Origin: an uncultured Eubacterium sp.
GTDB lineage: Bacteria; Bacillota; Clostridia; Peptostreptococcales; Anaerovoracaceae
Direction: 5' to 3'
DNA length: 18,903 nt
NCBI GenBank assembly: GCA_902495595.1
Contig: CABUXV010000037.1
Span: forward strand, 1 to 18,903
Each line of letters opens with the position of its first letter. Positions within the stretch are counted from its first letter, which is position 1. The notes under the pieces were generated by a model. That model was not told the DNA's origin, made no database searches, and saw nothing but the letters and a program-made list of their open reading frames with translations. Below are positions 1 to 7,380 of the stretch, piece by piece. Position numbers and translations under genes: made by a program.

Positions 1-21
1 CCGCATTATCATATTTAAAAT

Positions 22-97
22 TGGTGGGCGTAATAGGGCTCGAACCTATGACCCCCTGCTTGTAAGGCAGGTGCTCTCCCAGCTGAGCTATACGCCC
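22..97 (-). tRNA. tRNA-Val (UAC)
   Basis: Read on the minus strand this is a complete 76-nt cloverleaf with an encoded CCA end (TGG at 22-24 on the plus strand). The acceptor arms GGGCGTA and TACGCCC pair perfectly, the T-arm carries GGTTCGAGCC, and the anticodon loop CTTACAA gives anticodon UAC, which reads valine GUA codons. It follows tRNA-Met by 32 nt on the same strand, so the two are probably processed from one transcript. Confidence 0.95.
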
Positions 98-129
98 ATA
101 TTGCCTTTAAAAATAAAAGACAATAATAA

Positions 130-206
130 TGGTAGCGGCGAGTGGAGTCGAACCACCGACCTTCCGGGTATGAACCGGACGCTCTAGCCAACTAAGCTAC
201 ACCGCC
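130..206 (-). tRNA. tRNA-Met (CAU), probably elongator
   Basis: A complete 77-nt cloverleaf on the minus strand with encoded CCA. The acceptor arms GGCGGTG and CGCCGCT pair with two G-U pairs, the T-arm has GGTTCGACTCC, and the anticodon loop TTCATAC gives CAU. The first acceptor pair is G-U, not the unpaired 1-72 typical of initiator tRNA, so I call it elongator Met. A CAU tRNA modified to read Ile AUA cannot be fully excluded by eye. It is the first gene of the tRNA pair. Confidence 0.92.
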
Positions 207-242
207 ACGCATTACAACAGCTACTTTGCCGTCGCACGAACT

Positions 243-271
243 ATAGTACCATTTTAGGAACCTAATGTCAA
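243..271 (-). promoter_or_regulatory. Promoter of the tRNA-Met/tRNA-Val pair
   Basis: On the minus strand a perfect -35 TTGACA (266-271) is followed after 17 nt by TACTAT (243-248), a 4/6 match to TATAAT. Transcription would start about 30 nt before the tRNA-Met 5' end, a normal leader length for a tRNA operon. Confidence 0.6.
254..265. promoter_or_regulatory. TTAGG-AA-CCTAA palindrome between tRNA promoter and feoA
   Basis: TTAGG and CCTAA form 5-bp inverted arms around AA. The site lies in the spacer of the tRNA promoter and 85 bp upstream of feoA. The half-site TTAGG is also the half-site of DtxR/IdeR iron boxes, but here the arms are much closer together than in those 19-bp boxes. An iron-regulator operator is therefore only a possibility. 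Confidence 0.25.
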
Positions 272-349
272 GATATTTTATACTATAATATTATCAGTTT
301 TTCCATTTATTTTACAAAATACATAATATTTCATTAAAGGAGGCAATAT

Positions 350-631
350 ATGAATGAACAATCAATCCCTTTGCCCATGGCTATGCCCGGCAAAGAGTAC
401 ATTATAAATCATATTGAAAAAGGAAAAACCGATTCCCTTAATTTTTTTGGATATGGAATATTTCCCGGTTCTAAAATAAAACTGCTGTTTAGAAGTCCGG
501 CAAAAAATCCGGCTGCTTATGAAGTAATGGGAGCAGTTCTCGCCTTGAGATATGAAGATTCCAAAAATATATTCGTATCCCCTAATCTTCTTCATCAGGC
601 AGCGCAACCTTCACAGCAACAGTCGCAGTAG
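350..631 (+). CDS. feoA: FeoA-family ferrous iron transport accessory protein
   Basis: This 93-residue protein matches the small SH3-like FeoA family, a cytoplasmic partner thought to modulate the FeoB ferrous iron permease. Seen in sequence: a run from a GYGIFPGSKIKLLFRSP segment (about residues 34-50) to EVMGAVLALRYEDSKNIFVS (about 58-77), the usual order of a conserved Gly-Pro-Gly turn, beta strands, and a final ALR-x-E-x-A/S segment. AGGAGG six nt before the ATG fixes the start. The FeoA core ends near residue 77. The last 16 residues form a Gln-rich tail that exists only because the frame continues 50 bp into the oppositely transcribed symporter gene. feoB follows 1.7 kb downstream on the same strand but is not adjacent. 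The family assignment is secure; the effect of the tail is unknown. Confidence 0.85.
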   Translation: MNEQSIPLPMAMPGKEYIINHIEKGKTDSLNFFGYGIFPGSKIKLLFRSPAKNPAAYEVMGAVLALRYEDSKNIFVSPNLLHQAAQPSQQQSQ

Positions 632-2129
632 TTTCATAACAGCTGAAGCAGTCGTCTATAAGACTTTCAGAAGGTTTTGGCGAAATCAGACTTACAAGAG
701 GAACTATAACAAGACTTACCATCATAGCAAATGCCCCAGCATTTATAGGCGACTGCAACACTGCAGGAAATATCTGCGGACAAATCAATACAGTTATCAT
801 GATACCCGCTCCGAAAATAAAGCTTGCCCAACACGATGCTTTCGTAGTTTTTTTCCAGTACAGTCCATATATCATAGGACCTAAAAACGAACCTGCCAAA
901 GCTCCCCATGATATCCCCATGAGCTGAGCTATAAACGTAACTGCACTGTTATATTGAATCAGCGCAATTACCACCGAAATTGCTATAAATACTATTATAA
1001 GCAGCCTTATTGTCTTAACCTGATTCTTCTCGCTCATGTTTTTAACCAGGTTATTATTGATAAAATCAAGTGTAAGCGTCGAACTTGATGCAATTACGAG
1101 AGAAGACAGTGTAGACATTGATGCAGACAGCACCAGCAGAACCACCAGCCCTATAAGAATATCAGGCAGGCCGGAAAGCATTGTAGGAATTATTGAGTCA
1201 AATCCATTAGCCGCCACATCTATATCATCTGAAAACAAACGTCCGAATCCCCCAAGAAAGTAACATCCGCCGGATACTACCACAGCAAACAAAGTAGAGA
1301 TAATCGTTCCTTTATTTATTGAGCTTTCACTCTTTATAGCATAAAATTTCTGTACCATCTGTGGAAGACCCCAGGTTCCCAAAGATGTAAGTATAACCAC
1401 ACCCAAAAGATTTAAAGGGTCCGGACCGAAAAAGGACGCAAATGCCCCTGTCATATCTGTAACCTCAGAATCTTTAACTTCCGCCAGTGCAGCAAGAGAT
1501 TCCATAAACCCTCCCTTGCTTTGAAGAATTGCAGCTATTACGGCACATATTCCAAACAGCATTATTATTCCCTGTATAAAATCATTTATTGCAGTCGCCA
1601 TATATCCGCCCGCAATGACATATATTCCCGTTAGTACCGCCATTACTATGACGCATACAGAAAAGTCGATATCAAATGCCATCGCAAAGAGCCTTGAAAG
1701 TCCATTGTAAAGCGAAGCCGTATACGGAATGAGAAATACAAATATGAGTGCAGAAGCGGCAATTTTCAATGATTTGCTGTTAAATCTGGCACCAAAAAAT
1801 TCAGGCATAGTAGACGAATCAAGATGCTGAGTCATTATCCTTGTTCTTCTGCCTAAAACAGCCCATGCCAGAAGAGAACCTATCAAAGCATTTCCAAGAC
1901 CTATCCATGTTGACGCAATTCCATACTTCCATCCGAACTGTCCTGCATATCCCACGAATACAACTGCCGAAAAATAAGATGTACCATATGCGAAAGCCGT
2001 CAGCCACGGTCCTACGGAACGCCCTCCCAAAACAAAACCTTTCACATCTGTTGCATGTTTTCTGCAATAAATACCTATTCCTATCATTACTGCAAAATAA
2101 ATAAGTAAAATCAAGATTTTAATCGTCAT
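582..2129 (-). CDS. Sodium:solute symporter (SSF family)
   Basis: A 515-residue integral membrane protein of the SSF family, the PutP/PanF-type Na+-coupled importers, with about 13 hydrophobic segments. Seen: an N-terminal helix followed by FVLGGRSVGPWLTAFAYGTS, which resembles the conserved SSF N-terminal region around TM1, the ATAINDFIQGIIMLFG segment, and LSASMSTLSSLVIASSS near residue 335, which corresponds to the TM8 Ser-Thr sodium site of PutP. An AGGAGA ribosome site precedes the ATG. The soluble C-terminal tail (CYETTATVAVKV..., about 20 residues) overlaps the feoA 3' end. The substrate cannot be read from sequence; proline, pantothenate or another organic solute are all possible. It lies between feoA and feoB on the opposite strand, which looks like an insertion or rearrangement and not a functional grouping. 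Confidence 0.9.
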   Translation of the reverse strand: MTIKILILLIYFAVMIGIGIYCRKHATDVKGFVLGGRSVGPWLTAFAYGTSYFSAVVFVGYAGQFGWKYGIASTWIGLGNALIGSLLAWAVLGRRTRIMTQHLDSSTMPEFFGARFNSKSLKIAASALIFVFLIPYTASLYNGLSRLFAMAFDIDFSVCVIVMAVLTGIYVIAGGYMATAINDFIQGIIMLFGICAVIAAILQSKGGFMESLAALAEVKDSEVTDMTGAFASFFGPDPLNLLGVVILTSLGTWGLPQMVQKFYAIKSESSINKGTIISTLFAVVVSGGCYFLGGFGRLFSDDIDVAANGFDSIIPTMLSGLPDILIGLVVLLVLSASMSTLSSLVIASSSTLTLDFINNNLVKNMSEKNQVKTIRLLIIVFIAISVVIALIQYNSAVTFIAQLMGISWGALAGSFLGPMIYGLYWKKTTKASCWASFIFGAGIMITVLICPQIFPAVLQSPINAGAFAMMVSLVIVPLVSLISPKPSESLIDDCFSCYETTATVAVKVALPDEED

Positions 2130-2181
2130 AAACGCTCTCCTAAAAATATAATAAATGTTTATTTAATACTCTACCTGTTAA

Positions 2182-2210
2182 ACTCTACTACTTATTTAAT
2201 TTACAGTCAA
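2182..2210 (-). promoter_or_regulatory. Putative promoter of the sodium:solute symporter
   Basis: On the minus strand TTGACT (2205-2210, 5/6) is followed after 17 nt by TAGAGT (2182-2187, 4/6). It lies 53 nt upstream of the symporter ATG. The -10 is imperfect in an A+T-rich region, so this is a moderate call. Confidence 0.4.
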
Positions 2211-2321
2211 TAAATAATTGCATATTAATGCATAAAGTTTGTATAAAAATAATTTTTTTTACATTATCAACATTCACCATTATAAAACAGACCTCATATA
2301 ATTGTTAAAGAGGTGTTTTTT

Positions 2322-4148
2322 ATGAAAAGAAAAATTATAGCCCTAGCAGGCAACCCTAACGTTGGAAAAAGTACATTGTTCAACGCATTTACAGGAATGA
2401 ATCAACATACAGGAAACTGGCCCGGAAAAACCGTAACCAATGCAGAGGGTCAAATGAAATATAATGATACTGTATTTAAATTTATAGACCTTCCCGGTGC
2501 ATATTCCCTTACATCGGACTCTCCCGATGAAAGAGTTACCGGAGATTACATAATGTCAAAGGAAGCAGACTTGATATTGATAGTTGCAGACGCAACATGT
2601 CTGGAGAGAAATCTTCTTCTTATCAGCGAAATCCTCTCCGTTACAAAAAATGCTGTCCTCTGTATCAATCTAATGGACGAAGCCAAGAAAAAAGGCATAA
2701 ACGTAAATATAAAGAAATTGAAAAAAATTCTCGGAATAGAAGTGGTTCCAACGGCTGCAAGATCAAAAGAAGGATTGTCTTCACTTTTAAAAACAATTTA
2801 TGACTTTCAGCCGGAAAAGAGAAAAAATATTATCAATGAAGACGATTCTGTCCGTCTGAATCCGTCGCAGATATACGAAAAATGTGTCACCTGCAAAAAC
2901 AATGAGCCTCATGAATTTGACAGAAAACTGGATAAAATAGTTACGTCAAAGTCTATGGGATTTCCAATAATGATTTTGCTCCTTGCCCTGATATTCTGGC
3001 TCACAATGGTTGGAGCCAACTATCCTTCTTCCGCTCTGTCTTCTATGTTTTCACAACTTGACGGAGTGATCCGCGGATTTCTGTCAGATATAGAGCTTCC
3101 ACTTACAGCAGTCTCATTTTTAATGGACGGTGTATACAAAACCTTAACATGGGTAATTTCTGTTATGCTTCCCCCTATGGCGATATTTTTCCCGCTGTTT
3201 ACTCTGCTGGAAGATTTCGGATACCTTCCCAGAATAGCCTTTAACCTAGACAGTGCGTTTAAAAAATGCGGCGCCCACGGAAAACAGGCTCTGACCATGT
3301 GCATGGGTTTTGGATGCAATGCCTGCGGAGTAATGGGATGCAGAATAATAGAATCCCCCAGAGAAAGACTTATCGCCATAATAACAAATAATTTTGTCCC
3401 CTGTAACGGCAGATTTCCTACTCTTATCGCCATAATACTTATATTTTTTGCTTCGTGTTTTTCTGCTGCCAAAACTGCTGCTGCAGGTCTTCTACTCGTT
3501 GCCTTTATAATAATGGGCATAGTAATTACACTTGTAATGTCAAAGCTGCTTTCAAAAACACTTTTAAAAGGAATTCCATCTTCATTTATACTGGAATTGC
3601 CTCCTTACCGCAAACCAAAGATAGGAAGTGTAATAGTCCGCTCCATATTTGACAGAACCATATTTGTTCTTGGAAGGGCAATTATTGTGGCAGCACCTGC
3701 AGGCGCAATTATCTGGATACTTGCAAATATAAATTTAGGAGACACCTCACTGCTAAACCATTTCACTGAACTTTTAGACCCTTTCGGCAGGCTTATAGGT
3801 GTTGATGGGATTATTGTAGTTGCCTTCATTTTAGGATTTCCGGCAAACGAAATCGTCATTCCCATAATGTTGATGTGCTATATGTCTACAGGCACGCTTA
3901 CTGATTATGCCAGTCTGGCTCAACTGCATGAAGTGCTTGCAGGATGCGGCTGGACTATGCAGACAGCACTTTGCGTACTAATACTATGCCTGTTTCATTT
4001 CCCGTGCGGAACGACATGCCTCACTATCAAAAAAGAAACTGGTAGCCTCAAATGGACTGCCATATCATTTATTCTGCCTACGCTTACAGGAATATTAATT
4101 TGCTTTTTTATAAATATGTGTGGGATTCTGATTCACGCCCTTGTGTAA
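2322..4148 (+). CDS. feoB: Ferrous iron permease FeoB
   Basis: A 608-residue GTPase-permease that imports Fe2+ across the cytoplasmic membrane. Seen: an N-terminal G domain with G1 GNPNVGKS (residues 10-17), the FeoB-typical HTGNWPGKTV (29-38), G3 DLPGAYSL (56-63) and G4 NLMD near 116. A short linker leads to the membrane core with the gate-like segment GFGCNACGVMGCR and PCNGRFPTL, and later Nucleoside-recognition-like helices ending at HFPCGTTC. At 608 residues it is shorter than the roughly 770 of E. coli FeoB, which is normal for compact clostridial forms. A GTG codon at 2313 is in frame, but AAGAGGTG at 2308-2315 is itself the ribosome site for the ATG at 2322, so I choose the ATG. The last 41 bp overlap the convergent downstream gene. 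Iron-dependent control is likely but no clear box is visible. Confidence 0.95.
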   Translation: MKRKIIALAGNPNVGKSTLFNAFTGMNQHTGNWPGKTVTNAEGQMKYNDTVFKFIDLPGAYSLTSDSPDERVTGDYIMSKEADLILIVADATCLERNLLLISEILSVTKNAVLCINLMDEAKKKGINVNIKKLKKILGIEVVPTAARSKEGLSSLLKTIYDFQPEKRKNIINEDDSVRLNPSQIYEKCVTCKNNEPHEFDRKLDKIVTSKSMGFPIMILLLALIFWLTMVGANYPSSALSSMFSQLDGVIRGFLSDIELPLTAVSFLMDGVYKTLTWVISVMLPPMAIFFPLFTLLEDFGYLPRIAFNLDSAFKKCGAHGKQALTMCMGFGCNACGVMGCRIIESPRERLIAIITNNFVPCNGRFPTLIAIILIFFASCFSAAKTAAAGLLLVAFIIMGIVITLVMSKLLSKTLLKGIPSSFILELPPYRKPKIGSVIVRSIFDRTIFVLGRAIIVAAPAGAIIWILANINLGDTSLLNHFTELLDPFGRLIGVDGIIVVAFILGFPANEIVIPIMLMCYMSTGTLTDYASLAQLHEVLAGCGWTMQTALCVLILCLFHFPCGTTCLTIKKETGSLKWTAISFILPTLTGILICFFINMCGILIHALV

Positions 4149-4644
4149 ATAATTCAAAAGCTTCTTTTCCCGATTTAGGCTTCGACAGCAGCCACGCTTC
4201 GTCTACAGCTTCTGCCTGAAGCCTGAATTTTTTTAAGTCATCATTCATCACATTTTCATCTCCGCACAGAAGCTGGTCTATCAGAGGCTCGGTTTTTTCT
4301 GCAAAATCTACAGGTTCACTGCAGTAATACCATTCATCACTATCATGACTCCAGTATCCATCTTTCAGAGCTTCAGAAACTATCTCATAATTATCATCCT
4401 CATAAGATTCATAATATACCACTTTTACTCTCAGCCAAAGTTTCCTGCTGCTGTTGTTGGTTATAGAAGTATCGTTATTAAATATAAGTTCTGTTCTTTC
4501 AATACCATTTTCCGCTGCTGTTTCTATATATTCAGTATCATTTTTTCCATCAAGCCATGTCTTATATACTATTATACCGCTTATTGTAATCAGCACGATT
4601 ATCCCTGCAATTAACGCCGCTGATATTTTATCTATTCTTCCCAT
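4108..4644 (-). CDS. Single-pass membrane protein, possibly TasA/camelysin-like
   Basis: A 178-residue protein. Residues about 7-27 are a strong hydrophobic helix (ISAALIAGIIVLITISGIIV) preceded by MGRIDK, so it is a type II anchor or an uncleaved signal, with the rest outside the cell. The exported part contains LWLRVKVVYYE, a GYW...WYYCSEPVDFAEKTEPLID stretch and LQAEAVDEAW. This order resembles the ectodomain of SipW-dependent TasA/camelysin-type proteins, where RVKV, a W/Y-Y-rich strand with G/K-T-P-L, and an AEAV-x2-A/W segment recur. That is inference from remote similarity; no typical signal-peptidase site is evident. The start at 4644 is supported by GGGGGAG seven nt upstream; a TTG at 4728 would add 28 residues but has no ribosome site. 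The gene is divergent from hxlR, and its end overlaps feoB by 41 bp. Confidence 0.6.
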   Translation of the reverse strand: MGRIDKISAALIAGIIVLITISGIIVYKTWLDGKNDTEYIETAAENGIERTELIFNNDTSITNNSSRKLWLRVKVVYYESYEDDNYEIVSEALKDGYWSHDSDEWYYCSEPVDFAEKTEPLIDQLLCGDENVMNDDLKKFRLQAEAVDEAWLLSKPKSGKEAFELFTQGRESESHTYL

Positions 4645-4700
4645 ACCTTTTCTCCCCCTTGTATCTAATAAAAGATTACCACCTTGAAATTTATTGTACA

Positions 4701-4735
4701 AACTGATTTTATTTTCAAATTTCGACAAATCAGTT
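4701..4735. promoter_or_regulatory. 9-bp inverted repeat, candidate operator
   Basis: AACTGATTT (4701-4709) and AAATCAGTT (4727-4735) are perfect inverted arms around 17 nt. The right arm overlaps the -35 of the hxlR promoter, and the whole element lies between two divergently transcribed genes. Position and symmetry suggest an operator, perhaps autoregulation by the HxlR protein. This is inference. Confidence 0.4.
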
Positions 4736-4762
4736 GAAATTTTTTAAATTTGGAAATACAAT
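4734..4762 (+). promoter_or_regulatory. Promoter of the HxlR regulator gene
   Basis: TTGAAA (4734-4739, 5/6) and TACAAT (4757-4762, 5/6) are spaced by exactly 17 nt and lie 68 nt upstream of the ATG. The -35 overlaps the right arm of a 9-bp inverted repeat. Confidence 0.55.
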
Positions 4763-4830
4763 ATAAATAACATAATTATCAGTACGTATATTTTTGTTTC
4801 TTAAAATATACTATTCAGGAGGTATACATC

Positions 4831-5193
4831 ATGCAGAAAACATATTCGGAAAAAGAAATCCCTCAGCTTGCCAGCGAGAAATGCGCCGTAATATATGCAC
4901 TGGAAATAATAGGCGGAAAATGGAAACTGCCCATAATATATAAACTATCCAAAAAAGATTCCATGAGATATAACGAACTTAAACGTGAACTCGAAGGAAT
5001 CACCAATATAATGCTCACCCGTTCTCTCCAGTATCTTGAGGAACGTAAGCTTGTAATCAGAGAGGAATTCAATCAAATACCCCCTCATGTTGAATATTCA
5101 CTGACAGAAAATGCAAAAAAATTACTCCCTGCACTGGAAGTAATTAAAGAATGGGGAAGTATGGAAATGGAAAGGGTCTCAAATAAGGGTTAG
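4831..5193 (+). CDS. HxlR-family winged-helix transcriptional regulator
   Basis: A 120-residue DNA-binding protein of the HxlR family, usually a dimeric regulator of redox or electrophile responses. Seen: the family hallmark IIGGKWKLPIIYKL (about residues 27-40), RYNELKRELEGITNIMLTRSLQYLEE as the helix-turn-helix and linker, and HVEYSLTENAKKLLPAL as the wing and C-terminal helix. A single Cys at residue 18 sits where redox-sensing HxlR members such as HypR carry their reactive Cys; whether it senses anything here is unknown. CAGGAGGT precedes the ATG. Its 3' end overlaps the convergent nadC gene by 15 bp. The likely target is the neighbouring divergent membrane-protein gene or itself, given the inverted repeat between them. 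Confidence 0.9.
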   Translation: MQKTYSEKEIPQLASEKCAVIYALEIIGGKWKLPIIYKLSKKDSMRYNELKRELEGITNIMLTRSLQYLEERKLVIREEFNQIPPHVEYSLTENAKKLLPALEVIKEWGSMEMERVSNKG

Positions 5194-6030
5194 ATTCTTA
5201 AGAGAAAGGTCAAGTATTGCTGATGAATGGGTGAGCGCTCCGCTTGAAATGTAGTCGACACCTATGCCTTTAAGTTTTTCTATGTTCTCTTTCGTCACAT
5301 TTCCCGAACATTCCGTTTCAGCTCTGTTCTCTGCCATCTTTACTGCCTTTTTCATATCATCATCGGACATATTATCCAGCATTATAATATCAGCTCCCGC
5401 TTCAAGAGCCTCTTTCATCATATCGAGATTTTCAACTTCCACCTCTATCTTTCTTACAAAAGGCGCATAATTTTTAGCCATTCTCACTGCATTTACAACT
5501 CCGCCGGCAGCATCTATATGGTTATCTTTGAGCAAAACTCCATCGGACAAATTATATCTGTGGTTGCATCCTCCCCCTATCTTTACAGCATATTTTTCAA
5601 ATATCCTCATATTAGGAGTAGTTTTGCGCGTATCCAGAAGCTTTATTCCGCTGCCTTCAAGCATTTTAACCATCTCTCTTGTGTATGTGGATATACCGCT
5701 CATACGCTGAAGATAATTTAAAGCGGTACGCTCTCCTGAAAGGATTGCCCTAACACTTCCCGTCACTGTGCCAAGCACCTGGCCAGATTTAACTTCATCT
5801 CCATCCGATACTGTAAATTCTATATTCATCTCATCATCGAGAAGTTCAAAAACCCGTTTAAATATATCGAGCCCCGATATGATTCCATCCTGTTTGCATA
5901 TAAGCTGCACAGTTCCTTTGCGATCCTTTTTCGTAACGGCATTAGTTGTAACATCTTCATCTGAAATGTCTTCTCTCAGCGCCATTAAAATCAAATTATC
6001 CACGTTTATTTTCATAGTGATGAGGTTCAT
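5179..6030 (-). CDS. nadC: Nicotinate-nucleotide pyrophosphorylase (carboxylating)
   Basis: Quinolinate phosphoribosyltransferase, 283 residues, converts quinolinate and PRPP to nicotinate mononucleotide, CO2 and PPi, the third step of de novo NAD synthesis. Seen: ERTALN (100-105), DTRKT (133-137), the substrate loop GGGCNHRYNL (152-161), KDNH (168-171), and the C-terminal barrel strand ADIIMLDNMS, all in family order and at family length. Its ATG overlaps the nadB stop as TAATG, with AAGGAGT eight nt upstream, so it is translationally coupled and last in the nadABC operon. A second in-frame ATG lies five codons downstream but has a worse ribosome site. Confidence 0.96.
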   Translation of the reverse strand: MNLITMKINVDNLILMALREDISDEDVTTNAVTKKDRKGTVQLICKQDGIISGLDIFKRVFELLDDEMNIEFTVSDGDEVKSGQVLGTVTGSVRAILSGERTALNYLQRMSGISTYTREMVKMLEGSGIKLLDTRKTTPNMRIFEKYAVKIGGGCNHRYNLSDGVLLKDNHIDAAGGVVNAVRMAKNYAPFVRKIEVEVENLDMMKEALEAGADIIMLDNMSDDDMKKAVKMAENRAETECSGNVTKENIEKLKGIGVDYISSGALTHSSAILDLSLKNLTLI

Positions 6031-7361
6031 TATGCAGACTCCTTTTTATCCTTATCTATTGCTTCCAACACCTGTCTTTTATTCTTTTCAGTGTATTTAT
6101 CTAAATCAGCATATTCATCCAAGTCAAGATTATATACATCTGCCAGTTCACTAAGTGGTAAATCCAGCTTATCTTTAAATCTCTTCCAGCTGATATCATC
6201 ATGGCTCAAGACCATATGCTTAGCTGCACTTTCGGCAAATACAAGACTTTCCAGCAGAGAATTGCTGGCAAGCCTGTTGGCTCCATGTACGCCATTGCAA
6301 CAAGTTTCCCCCGCAGCATACAAATGTTCCATAGATGTATGACTGTTCAGGTCAACTTCTACACCTCCCATAAAGTAATGCTGCGCAGGAACTACAGGTA
6401 TCCATTCTTTAGTTATATCATAGCCTTCCTGCAGACATTTACTGTATATATTGGGAAAACGTTTTTTTATATCTACATTCTCTATGGTCATAAATGACAG
6501 CCATACATGTTCTGTCCCGTCCTTTTTCATCTGTTTTAAAATCGCTTTTGAGACTACATCTCTTGGCTGCAGCTCATCGACGAATCTGTTTCCATTTTTA
6601 TCGTAAAGCTGAGCGCCTTCTCCTCTTACCGATTCTGAAATCAGAAACCTTCTGTCATGATTCTTCGAAAAAAGTGTAGTAGGATGTATTTGAATATAAC
6701 TGATGTTTTTAAGCTTTATATCCCTCTTTAGCGAAATGGCAAGAGCATCTCCCGTAAGATGTGCAAAATTAGTAGAACTATTGTAAATTCCGCCTATACC
6801 GCCGCAGGCCCACATAATATTATCAGCAAAAATTGCCTCCAGCTCGTTTTCCGAATTTTTTATGAGAACTCCATCGCATCCTGATTTGCCGCATAATATA
6901 TCCACCATAACCGTATGTATCGCAATTTTTATATTATTTCTTTTCTTAACCTGCATAAGCAGCTTTCCGGTAATCTCCTGTCCGGTAATATCCTCATGAT
7001 AAAGTATTCGGTTGGTCGAATGAGCTCCCTCCCTGGTATATGACAAGCTGCCTGATTCCATTTCAAATTCAACGCCATACTCAATCAGTTCATTTATAAC
7101 ATTTTGAGAGCCGTTTATCATAAAATCAACAGACTCCGGACTGTTTTCGTAATGTCCGGCTTTCATAGTATCTTCAAAGAAACTATCATAATCATCGTCA
7201 TTTTTTAAAACACAAATACCGCCCTGCGCAAGAAATGAATCACTTTCCTCAAGGTCGCCCTTTGTTATCATCAAAACATCCATATCCGAAGGAAGATGTA
7301 ATGCTGCAAAACAACCGGCCACCCCGGTTCCTACAATAATCACATCATATTTGTTTTTCAT
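6030..7361 (-). CDS. nadB: L-aspartate oxidase
   Basis: A 443-residue FAD flavoprotein that oxidises L-aspartate to iminoaspartate, the substrate of NadA. Seen: the N-terminal dinucleotide motif VIIVGTGVAGC (8-18), the LAQGG segment, the substrate-site TREGAHSTNRILYHEDITG, and the C-terminal FAD motif GVHGANRLASNSLLESLVF. It is about 90 residues shorter than E. coli NadB because the C-terminal helical domain is reduced, which is common in clostridial forms. In anaerobes the acceptor is probably fumarate, not O2 (family knowledge). I start at the ATG at 7361, which has GAGAGGG upstream; the upstream in-frame extension to 7427 overlaps nadA and lacks the family N-terminus. It lies 19 nt after nadA. 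Confidence 0.95.
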   Translation of the reverse strand: MKNKYDVIIVGTGVAGCFAALHLPSDMDVLMITKGDLEESDSFLAQGGICVLKNDDDYDSFFEDTMKAGHYENSPESVDFMINGSQNVINELIEYGVEFEMESGSLSYTREGAHSTNRILYHEDITGQEITGKLLMQVKKRNNIKIAIHTVMVDILCGKSGCDGVLIKNSENELEAIFADNIMWACGGIGGIYNSSTNFAHLTGDALAISLKRDIKLKNISYIQIHPTTLFSKNHDRRFLISESVRGEGAQLYDKNGNRFVDELQPRDVVSKAILKQMKKDGTEHVWLSFMTIENVDIKKRFPNIYSKCLQEGYDITKEWIPVVPAQHYFMGGVEVDLNSHTSMEHLYAAGETCCNGVHGANRLASNSLLESLVFAESAAKHMVLSHDDISWKRFKDKLDLPLSELADVYNLDLDEYADLDKYTEKNKRQVLEAIDKDKKESA

Positions 7362-7380
7362 AATGGATAATCCCTCTCTT

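Noticed and set aside
2219..2232. TGCAT-ATTA-ATGCA dyad upstream of feoB as an iron-regulator site
   Set aside because: It does not match Fur or DtxR half-sites, and short A+T-rich dyads are common here.
3020..3520. Minus-strand 166-residue frame inside feoB
   Set aside because: It is antisense to a clear FeoB membrane core with conserved motifs, and its composition mirrors the codons of feoB.
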